A stretch of 64,000 bases of DNA from Blautia sp900556555 (lineage in GTDB: Bacteria; Bacillota; Clostridia; Lachnospirales; Lachnospiraceae), in NCBI GenBank assembly GCA_964250615.1, contig CAXUGM010000008.1; one strand, 5' to 3'. The translations under genes were made by a program, and so were the position numbers. This document shows positions 58,119 through 64,000 of this stretch, in pieces. The notes under the pieces were generated by a model, which worked only from the letters and a program-made list of their open reading frames with translations, made no database searches and had not been told where the DNA came from. Within the stretch, counting starts at the first letter, position 1, and every line of letters begins with the position of its first letter.

Positions 58119-61100
58119 AGGCTCAACCTCCTGTTCAGTTTCTGTGCCTGACCGAGCTTGCTATCGATGGCTGGGAGCAGATGCCCCACCAGAGTACCAT
58201 CCTCCAGATAGATGCCCTTGCTGCTGTTGGCAGCGATGACTGCGAGATACTTCTCCATGCCAGTCATATCCAGTCGGTCGGTCAGGATATTTTCAAGGTT
58301 ATCGTAAAAGGCCTTCAAAGGAAGGATTGCTTCTGCACCGGCTTCACCACCAGCCATGAGCGAGCTGCCGTTCATGCCGAAGATGGTCGGATTGGTCATG
58401 ATACCACCGTTCTTGTACCACGAGATGGAAAGGTGCGGTACGCTCGGAGGAGCAATGGAAAGACTGCCGGAAATGCTGAAGTGCGGCAATTTGATATGCG
58501 GCAGCTGCAGTTTACATCCGGAAAAGAAACCGCTTATCCTATCCAGCGCACTCTTGACCGTATTCTTGGCGGCCTCAATCGGAGTCGTGATAGCGGATTT
58601 TATGCCGTTCCACACAGAAGTCGCGGTGGACTTGATGCCATTGAACACGGAGGAGACAGTCGATTTCACGCTGTTGAATACAGTGCTGACCTTGGTCTTG
58701 ATTCCATCCACGACAGTAGAGATGGCACTCTTGATGCCGTTCCATACCGTAGTAGCCGTGGATTTGATGGCGTTGAACACGGTAGTGACGGTGGTCTTTA
58801 TCGAGTTGATTACTGTGGATACCTTGGTGCTGATGGCCGTCCATACTGTGGAGAACACATTCTGGATAGCAGATAGCACGGTGGATATCACACTGGCAAT
58901 CGCATTGATGACGGTGGAGACTGTATTTTTTATCGCGTTCCAAACGGAAGTGATAGTCTCCTTACAGTTCTCCCAGATGAAGCGGAATGGCAGCGTGATG
59001 ATGTCGAAGGCCGCTTCAAGGATGGAGCCGAGGAACATGATGCCGGTCTGCACCACATTTTTGATGGTCTCCCACACACCGGAGAGGAAGCTGGTGATTC
59101 CGTTCCAGATGTTCGAGAAGAAGGTGGAAACGGAAGTCCAAAGCTCACTCCAGCTGGTGCCGAACCAGCCAAGGAATACATCAGCGATACCGCGCAGGGT
59201 GTTCAGGATATTGGTGAAGGAGTTCTTGATGAAGTCCCAGATGGAACCGAAGATTTCCTTCACGCCCGTCCATGCCTGCGACCAGTTTCCGGTAAAGATG
59301 CCGATAAAGACATCGAGCAGGCCGGTTATGACATTCAACACCACAGATAGGATGTTGGAAATCTGCTGGAAGGCACCCTCGAATACCGGCGCGAGGATAG
59401 CACAGAAACCATCCCATATCGCTTTTATCACGTCGATGATGCTGCCGAACTCAAAGCCCAGCGCATTCAAACGGTCGACGATGCCCTGACAGAAACCGGT
59501 GATGGTATCCTTTATCTTGCCCCATGTACCGAGTATCGCTTCTCGGAAGCCTTCATTGGTGTTCCAAAGATGTACGAAGGCAGCGACGAGGACGGCGATG
59601 ACTGCAACGATAGCGAGTATCGGAGCGGACATACCACCGAGCGCTGTGCCGAGCTTACCGGCAAGGCCGATGCCGTTCTGGAAGTTATACGACAGCTTCA
59701 ACACACACTTGCCCAGAGAAGAAAAGGTGCGGAGCGCTGTACCGGTCTTGGAGATGACCGTGCCCAGAGCGATAAGGAATGGGCCGATGGCAGCGACCAG
59801 AAGTCCAATCTTTACGATGGCCTCCTTGGTGCCTTCATCCATGCTGTTCAGCTTATCCACAAAGGCCTGAATCTTCGTAACGATGCTGCGGACAGCAGGC
59901 ATCAGTATCTCGCCGAAGGAGATGGCAAGCTCCTGAAGCTGGCTCATCAGGATGGTGAGCTGACCGGAAAGGTTATCTTGCATGACATTCGCCATGTTCT
60001 CAGCGGCACCATCGCAGTTGTCGATGGCACTACTCAGCTTGTCGATGTCCGCAGGAGCTGCATTCATCAGAGCGAGGAAGCCGGACATGGCGTTCTTGCC
60101 GACCAGCGATTCCGCAGCATTGGCCTTTTCAGATTCGGACAGGCCCGCAAAAGCAGTACGGCAGTCGGCGAGGATGTCCGACAAGCTCCTCATGCTGCCA
60201 TCTGCATTTGTGGTAGCGACAGTGACGTCACCGATAGCGGCACCACTGATTTTGACCTCACCGGTCAGGTTATTCATGATGGTACGGAGTGCAGTACCTG
60301 CCTGAGAGGACTTGATACCGGCATTGGCCATCAGACCGATTGCCTCTGCGGTGTCCTCAGCAGAAAAGCCCAGCGCACCTGCGATAGGCGCACAATACTT
60401 GAAGGTTTCGCCCATCATGCTGACATTGGTATTTGCATTGCTGGACGCAGCAGCGAGGATGTCAGCGAAGTGGCTGGAGTCAGATGCGGAAAGGCCAAAG
60501 GCGGTCAGGGCATCTGTTACGATGTCTGAGGTGGTCGCCAAGTCCTCACCGGAGGCTGCGGCCAGATTCATGATACCGTCAAGGCCACCCAGCATATCCT
60601 CGGTCTTCCAACCGGCCATCGCCATGTAGTTCATCGCTTCGGCTGCTTCGGAAGCGGAGAACTTGGTCTTTTCACCCATCTCACGAGCCTTGTCCCGGAG
60701 GGCCTGCAGGTCATCGCCGGTAGCACCAGAAACGGCAGCGACCTGACTCATCGCTGAATCGAAGTCTGCTGCCGTCTTGACTGCTGCGACACCAAGCCCA
60801 CCGATAACGGTAGTGAGCGGCATCATCTTTTGGCCCGCGCTGCTGATAGAATTACCAACGGACTCCATCTTGGAGCCGATGACATCCATCTTTTCCAGCG
60901 CCGCGTTTGTCGTTGCTGCCTGTTCCTGCAGGCGGCGGAGTTCCTGTTCGGTCTCGATTATCTCACGCTGCAGGGCGTCATATTTATCTTGTCCAAGGGT
61001 GCCGTTCTCCAGCTGCTGCTTGGCCTGTTCCTGTGCCTGCTTCAGAGAGTCCAGCTTTTCCTTGGTGGCACCGATTGCATCCTTCAGGAGTTTCTGCTTC

Positions 61101-61267
61101 TGAGAGAGCAATTCGGTGTTGGAAGGGTCGAGCTTCAGTAGCTTGTTGACATCCTTCAGAGCGGACTGTGTAGACTTGATGGTCGTATTGACCGACTTGA
61201 GGGCCTTTTCCAGTCCTGTGGTATCGCCGCCGATTTCAACAGTGATACCCTTGATTCTGTTAGCCAT
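58115..61267 (-). CDS. Phage tail tape measure protein
   Basis: A 1050-aa protein that sets tail length and helps DNA ejection. The N-terminal part is a long coiled coil (about 20-130). The central TMP core follows (A-A-D-F-D-S-A-M-S-Q-V-A, then G-I-K-S-S-Q-A-G-T-A-L-R). Hydrophobic segments lie near 490-600, and the C-terminal third has many imperfect repeats of the form V-W-N-G-I-K-S-A-I-S-T-V. Its length predicts a tail of roughly 150 nm by the usual rule of about 0.15 nm per residue (estimate). The start is after AGGAGGTGTCGCCTT. Confidence 0.93.
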   Translation of the reverse strand: MANRIKGITVEIGGDTTGLEKALKSVNTTIKSTQSALKDVNKLLKLDPSNTELLSQKQKLLKDAIGATKEKLDSLKQAQEQAKQQLENGTLGQDKYDALQREIIETEQELRRLQEQAATTNAALEKMDVIGSKMESVGNSISSAGQKMMPLTTVIGGLGVAAVKTAADFDSAMSQVAAVSGATGDDLQALRDKAREMGEKTKFSASEAAEAMNYMAMAGWKTEDMLGGLDGIMNLAAASGEDLATTSDIVTDALTAFGLSASDSSHFADILAAASSNANTNVSMMGETFKYCAPIAGALGFSAEDTAEAIGLMANAGIKSSQAGTALRTIMNNLTGEVKISGAAIGDVTVATTNADGSMRSLSDILADCRTAFAGLSESEKANAAESLVGKNAMSGFLALMNAAPADIDKLSSAIDNCDGAAENMANVMQDNLSGQLTILMSQLQELAISFGEILMPAVRSIVTKIQAFVDKLNSMDEGTKEAIVKIGLLVAAIGPFLIALGTVISKTGTALRTFSSLGKCVLKLSYNFQNGIGLAGKLGTALGGMSAPILAIVAVIAVLVAAFVHLWNTNEGFREAILGTWGKIKDTITGFCQGIVDRLNALGFEFGSIIDVIKAIWDGFCAILAPVFEGAFQQISNILSVVLNVITGLLDVFIGIFTGNWSQAWTGVKEIFGSIWDFIKNSFTNILNTLRGIADVFLGWFGTSWSELWTSVSTFFSNIWNGITSFLSGVWETIKNVVQTGIMFLGSILEAAFDIITLPFRFIWENCKETITSVWNAIKNTVSTVINAIASVISTVLSAIQNVFSTVWTAISTKVSTVINSIKTTVTTVFNAIKSTATTVWNGIKSAISTVVDGIKTKVSTVFNSVKSTVSSVFNGIKSTATSVWNGIKSAITTPIEAAKNTVKSALDRISGFFSGCKLQLPHIKLPHFSISGSLSIAPPSVPHLSISWYKNGGIMTNPTIFGMNGSSLMAGGEAGAEAILPLKAFYDNLENILTDRLDMTGMEKYLAVIAANSSKGIYLEDGTLVGHLLPAIDSKLGQAQKLNRRLSL

Positions 61268-61282
61268 AAGGCGACACCTCCT

Positions 61283-61821
61283 TTAGAATTTGTCGAAATC
61301 CTCCTGTGTAGCGACCTTCTGATAAGTAGCGCCATCATTGCCTTTTTCCGTCCACATATCCAGCACGAGGCCGATAGTGAGCAGGTCAAGGTCAGAGATG
61401 GAGATGCCTATCTCGGTGCAGCGCAGGAGGAATAACGGCGTTGTCATTTCCCGGCTACTGCGGCTAAGTTTTTTTTAGACTCGACCTCCGTCATGAGATT
61501 GGTTCCCCACAGCTCCAGAATCTCAGGGAGGACTTCATAGATGGAGAACATCTCGAACTGGTCGAGCCACTCATCGATGGTGCCGGGGATGCTGTGGTCT
61601 GCATGGAACGCCATGATGTAGGCGACGTTCTCGAAAATCTCCAAATCCTCAATCTCCAGAGCGGAGCCGTCCTCGCTGGCCTTGTCCTTATAGGATTTTT
61701 CCAGCTTGGCGAGGTCTTTGAAGATGTCGCGTTTGAACTTGATACGGTAGAGGCGAGGCACCGTTGCAGAGGAACGGAACCTGACCTCCTTGCCGCTGAT
61801 AGTGAGAGTCTTTTCCAACAT
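61283..61821 (-). CDS. Tail assembly chaperone frameshift product (gpGT-type), by -1 frameshift
   Basis: Reading the shorter chaperone in frame to codon 118 and then slipping -1 on A-AAA-AAC (minus strand, plus coordinates 61468-61474) opens a 61-codon extension to the TAA at 61283-61285. It ends T-P-L-F-L-L-R-C-T-E-I-G-I-S-I-S ... A-T-Q-E-D-F-D-K-F, exactly the style of gpT-type ends in Gram-positive siphoviruses. Total 179 aa. The extension has an ATG at 61447, so a naive annotation might list it as a separate 54-aa gene, or miss it. The long and short forms are needed in a set ratio to assemble the tail on the tape measure. Confidence 0.85.
61444..61821 (-). CDS. Tail assembly chaperone, short form (gpG-type)
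   Basis: A 125-aa protein between the major tail and tape-measure genes. It is alpha-helical and acidic, with the family-like stretch I-M-A-F-H-A-D-H-S-I-P-G-T-I-D-E-W-L near residue 73. It ends seven codons after the slippery run, at a TGA. It coats the tape measure during tail assembly. The frame overlaps the extended product described separately. Confidence 0.88.
   Translation of the reverse strand: MLEKTLTISGKEVRFRSSATVPRLYRIKFKRDIFKDLAKLEKSYKDKASEDGSALEIEDLEIFENVAYIMAFHADHSIPGTIDEWLDQFEMFSIYEVLPEILELWGTNLMTEVESKKNLAAVAGK
61468..61474 (-). promoter_or_regulatory. Programmed -1 frameshift slippery heptamer
   Basis: A-AAA-AAC on the minus strand, inside a run of eight A, read in the original frame as AAA-AAA-AAC. 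It matches the X-XXY-YYZ rule and connects the two chaperone frames. Confidence 0.88.
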
Positions 61822-61834
61822 AGGTCAGCCCTCC

Positions 61835-62419
61835 TTAGCCTGCGGCCTGTTCCACAGGAGTGTAAACGGTCTTGTACCAGTTCTGATAGGTCTCGGCCTC
61901 AGTGTTATCACCGGTGCGGCTCTTGACCAGACCATCGCTGCGAGGGTCGGCAGTCAGGGAGAGCTTCTCAGTACCCGGCTCGATGCTGTCCTCCTTGGTC
62001 TCGGATTCGATGGAAGGACGAGAAGCGGAGCAGTTGTACAGGACGTGACGGATGGCACGGATATCGCCATCGAACTCAAAGAGCAGTGCGAACTTAGCAG
62101 TCTCCATGATATCGGAATGCTCCACAAGGACACCGTTGGTGTCGAGGACTTCCTTCAGGATTTCAGTGCGGAACCACTCAGGGATGAGAGCGATTTCCAA
62201 ATCACCACTGTAGCCGTTGTTCGCAGTGGAGCGGAAGTAGACGATACCGTCCGCATAGAAAGGAGAGCTGTCGCCCTCGGCATCCAGACTGATGCTGACC
62301 GCGCCGGGGATGGCCTTCGGAGTACCGTAGGTAAAGGTACCATCTTCACCGACAGTCAGCTTGGCAGCATGGACATTTTTCAGGTTATACTTGACCTTAT
62401 TGCTTTTGTTATTAGCCAT
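61835..62419 (-). CDS. Major tail protein, phi13-type
   Basis: A 194-aa protein that builds the tail tube. The N-terminal region has the phi13 major-tail-like pattern (K-Y-N-L-K-N-V-H-A-A-K-L), and the middle has D-G-D-I-R-A-I-R-H-V-L-Y-N-C. Located between the tail-completion genes and the chaperones, as expected. Ribosome binding site GGAGGCATAAATC. Confidence 0.9.
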   Translation of the reverse strand: MANNKSNKVKYNLKNVHAAKLTVGEDGTFTYGTPKAIPGAVSISLDAEGDSSPFYADGIVYFRSTANNGYSGDLEIALIPEWFRTEILKEVLDTNGVLVEHSDIMETAKFALLFEFDGDIRAIRHVLYNCSASRPSIESETKEDSIEPGTEKLSLTADPRSDGLVKSRTGDNTEAETYQNWYKTVYTPVEQAAG

Positions 62420-62422
62420 GAT

Positions 62423-62740
62423 TTATGCCTCCATTTCAAATGTGAATAGGACTTCGTAGAGCTTTTCGCTCGGAATCCATGTTTCAGACTTCTCATAAAA
62501 AATGCCGTACTCATCCAGCACGGCCTCTACCTTCTGTTCCACCGACAAGTCCTTGAAATCGGTGTACAGCTCGATATGCACTTCATTGACTTTGAAGTAG
62601 ACCGCTCCATCTGCAGCGAAGTTGTCACTGGCCGGGAGCAGATAACAGATAAAAGGCGGTTCCGGCGATTCACCTTCTGCAAAGTGGTCATAGGCAAAAG
62701 GGATACCGGTCGCCTGTATGATTTCCAGTAGCTTATCCAT
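62423..62740 (-). CDS. Phage tail terminator-like minor protein, 105 aa
   Basis: Small protein in the position of the tail-terminator gene, between HK97-gp10 and the major tail protein. It starts M-D-K-L-L-E-I-I-Q-A-T-G-I-P-F-A-Y-D-H-F, a pattern common to this group. Its start overlaps the end of the gp10 gene by 8 bp. Assignment rests on position and general pattern. Confidence 0.72.
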   Translation of the reverse strand: MDKLLEIIQATGIPFAYDHFAEGESPEPPFICYLLPASDNFAADGAVYFKVNEVHIELYTDFKDLSVEQKVEAVLDEYGIFYEKSETWIPSEKLYEVLFTFEMEA

Positions 62741-63122
62741 CCTTCAGGCACCTCTCAATCTCTTGTTCCATCATTTCGATGCCATGCTGTTCAGCGGGAG
62801 CGATATGCGCACGACCGGCAACACGGCCACCGCCACGCTTGGCATGACCAAATTCCAGCAGGTGTGCCAGCTGATAGCGGTTCCGGGAATATACAGTGAC
62901 CTCCAGACCATTGGAGGATTCCTTGGTGTTCTTCACGGCCCAGCTCTTAGCATAGGCACCTGTCCGCTGAGGAGCGGAGGCCTTAATCTCATCCCGGACG
63001 GTGTTACCGGTCTTTTTGACGGCGGCCTTTACGCCCTCGTTGGTCAGTGCAGCATATTCATCCAGCTGCTCCATCACGGCAGCAGCGAGACCATCGATAG
63101 AAACCTTCTGTGACATGGTCAT
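62733..63122 (-). CDS. HK97-gp10 family tail-completion protein
   Basis: A 129-aa protein of the HK97 gp10/tail-component family. The conserved core is A-V-K-K-T-G-N-T-V-R-D-E-I-K-A-S-A-P-Q-R-T-G-A-Y-A-K-S-W, followed by L-L-E-F-G-H-A-K-R-G-G-G, both diagnostic. It joins tail to head. The start overlaps the head-closure stop (ATGA). Confidence 0.93.
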   Translation of the reverse strand: MTMSQKVSIDGLAAAVMEQLDEYAALTNEGVKAAVKKTGNTVRDEIKASAPQRTGAYAKSWAVKNTKESSNGLEVTVYSRNRYQLAHLLEFGHAKRGGGRVAGRAHIAPAEQHGIEMMEQEIERCLKDG

Positions 63123-63451
63123 CGCCTCGCTTTCTGGCAGCAGAGCTTGATGCTCTTGCGCTTGTAGTTCATGTGGTCGACAGCGGTGATATCATAAAGC
63201 TCACCACCGAACTGGACGCGGAAGCCGGTGGAGGTGATGGCAGCGGCCTTCTTGCACCAGCGGATGGTGAAATCGACCTTGCTATCATCTACCACCAGTC
63301 CGGCATCTGTTTCTTCCTTACCGGCCTCAGCGCTTATAGTCGCATAGCAGGTGTAGTATTCTGTCCAGAGATTTTTGTGGTTACCGATGGCATCTGTGAC
63401 CACCTCATTCTTGGAGATGAAGATACGGACGTTCAGCAATTCGATGTTCAT
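63119..63451 (-). CDS. Phage head-closure protein
   Basis: A 110-aa protein of the SPP1-gp16/head-tail-adaptor group, with N-terminal M-N-I-E-L-L-N-V-R-I and V-Q-F-G-G-E-L-Y-D-I-T-A-V-D-H near the end. The start at 63451 follows AGGAGGGATTCTG and overlaps the connector stop by one base (TGATG); a longer frame to 63472 is not needed. Confidence 0.83.
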   Translation of the reverse strand: MNIELLNVRIFISKNEVVTDAIGNHKNLWTEYYTCYATISAEAGKEETDAGLVVDDSKVDFTIRWCKKAAAITSTGFRVQFGGELYDITAVDHMNYKRKSIKLCCQKARR

Positions 63452-63726
63452 CAGAATCCCTCCTGTCTGCATCCGAACAGTAAGGCTCGGAGCGTGAGTG
63501 TCAGTGCTTTGTGGTCAGCCTCCTCACGATGCTCATACATATAAGCCACAGCATACATGACCGCGATGCGGGCATTTGGCTCAGCCTCGAATACTGCGAC
63601 ATCCGTGATACGGGCCACGTCCATACAGAGCTGCTGGCCGGAGGCAAGGAAGGCTGTCAGTAGAGCATCATCGTCATCAAAGTCCACACGGAGGTAGTTC
63701 TTGATTTCATCCAGTGTTATCAACAT
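63451..63726 (-). CDS. Phage head-tail connector protein (gp6-like)
   Basis: A 91-aa helical protein with the connector signature I-T-L-D-E-I-K-N-Y-L-R-V-D-F-D-D-D-D-A-L and the end helix A-V-A-Y-M-Y-E-H-R-E. Such proteins form the ring beneath the portal. It is coupled to the head-closure gene and follows the capsid gene after a terminator. Confidence 0.9.
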   Translation of the reverse strand: MLITLDEIKNYLRVDFDDDDALLTAFLASGQQLCMDVARITDVAVFEAEPNARIAVMYAVAYMYEHREEADHKALTLTLRALLFGCRQEGF

Positions 63727-63744
63727 AGCGATACCTCCATAAAA

Positions 63745-63779
63745 GAAGGCGGCCCCGCATCATACGAGGCCACCCATGT
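63745..63779 (-). terminator. Hairpin after the capsid gene
   Basis: Minus strand: GGTGGCCTCG and CGGGGCCGCC pair, with G-U, and are followed by TTCTTTT. It may lower expression of connector and tail genes relative to capsid. Confidence 0.65.
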
Positions 63780-63789
63780 CAGCGGTTCC

Positions 63790-64000
63790 TTACTTGGAAG
63801 CAGGCTTGACCTTCAGAATCTGGACTGCTTCAGGGAGGATGAGCTTGCCATCGACACGCTCCTTGGCAACAAAGCCAATCATGCCGTTACCGGCAAAAAG
63901 CTCGTTGAGCTGCTTGAAGGAACGAGTACCACGGTCGCCGATGTTGTAGTAGCTGTAATCACCGAAGGCGATAGCGTCCACAGGAGCGAAAGGAGAAGTA
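63790..64000 (-). CDS. Phage major capsid protein, HK97 type, C-terminal end (partial)
   Basis: The frame runs off the right edge of the window (upstream part missing). Visible C-terminal motifs of HK97-fold capsids: A-I-A-F-G-D-Y-S-Y-Y, then R-S-F-K-Q-L-N-E-L and V-D-G-K-L-I-L-P-E-A-V. About 70 residues are present. It is the first of the head/tail genes in the window. Confidence 0.88.
   Translation of the reverse strand, partial: TSPFAPVDAIAFGDYSYYNIGDRGTRSFKQLNELFAGNGMIGFVAKERVDGKLILPEAVQILKVKPASK

Larger units (their letters stand above)
43665..64000. mobile_element. Integrated siphovirus prophage (left part), left edge inferred at the hsdM break
   Basis: From about 45 kb the base composition is clearly richer in GC, and almost all genes are phage genes on the minus strand in canonical order (capsid, connector, tail, lysis, integration). 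Two large serine recombinases lie next to the left end. The left edge is placed where hsdM homology stops (about 43664), because large serine recombinases often integrate inside conserved genes; it could instead lie closer to 45.05 kb, with the 43772-45037 genes being host island cargo. The right end, with packaging, replication and regulation genes, is beyond the window. Confidence 0.6.

Overview
The window looks like chromosome of a spore-forming Lachnospiraceae-type Clostridia (Blautia/Dorea/Ruminococcus-like), ending in an integrated siphovirus. The basis is low-to-moderate GC host DNA with strong AGGAGG-type ribosome binding sites, dipicolinate synthase genes, DUF5721, SigI-type and AAA-ATPase-like families common in Clostridia, and no outer-membrane genes. 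No rRNA or tRNA gene was recognised.

Region 1 (about 1-17.5 kb) is core chromosome. It holds the binding-protein and ATPase genes of a thiamine-precursor-type ABC importer, a GH3 glycosidase with a perfect inverted-repeat operator, two unknown minus-strand genes, HAD hydrolases and Maf, a methyltransferase, htpG behind a perfect CIRCE element, ogt, nudC, a DUF5721 gene, a DegV protein, and a dpaA-dpaB-asnB run behind a sigma-K-like promoter.

Region 2 (17.5-28.4 kb) mixes intact genes with gene scars. Intact genes are an AAA-ATPase-like/PD-(D/E)XK protein, a Y-family polymerase plus YolD-like partner, an APC permease, a NuoE-like ferredoxin, a Lon-like AAA ATPase, a DUF4956 membrane protein and a TetR regulator. 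Three loci look like deletion joins: sigma factor to ABC permease, a truncated MBL lipoprotein, and SigI joined to an RsgI-like acidic tail. Between 19.9 and 20.2 kb lies a degenerate repeat with a very regular 52-53 bp period.

Region 3 (28.4-40.4 kb) holds a compact operon of radical SAM/SPASM protein, flippase-like protein, monoacylglycerol-lipase-like hydrolase, glycerol dehydrogenase and dihydroxyacetone kinase. This reads as a glycerolipid-to-DHAP route. It is followed by purC, an FKBP isomerase, a TetR-controlled membrane-protein pair with two matching operators, and an operon of a DUF5714/LMW-phosphatase fusion, Bcp peroxiredoxin and YaaA.

Region 4 (40.4-45 kb) is a small island: a truncated TnpV, two different Fic proteins, and a type I methylase gene (hsdM) cut off exactly before its SAM-binding motif. 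Beyond it are a 61-aa gene and a DUF4238 gene.

Region 5 (45-64 kb, minus strand, clearly richer in GC) is the integration, lysis, tail and head-connector part of a siphovirus prophage. Reading along the minus strand it runs: capsid (partial), connector, head closure, HK97-gp10, tail terminator-like, major tail, tail chaperones with a classical -1 frameshift site, tape measure, Dit, tail-associated proteins, fibres, holin, amidase, a zinc-finger/HTH protein, a SHOCT-like protein and two large serine recombinases. The likeliest reading is that this element integrated into hsdM; the other half would lie beyond the right edge of the window.
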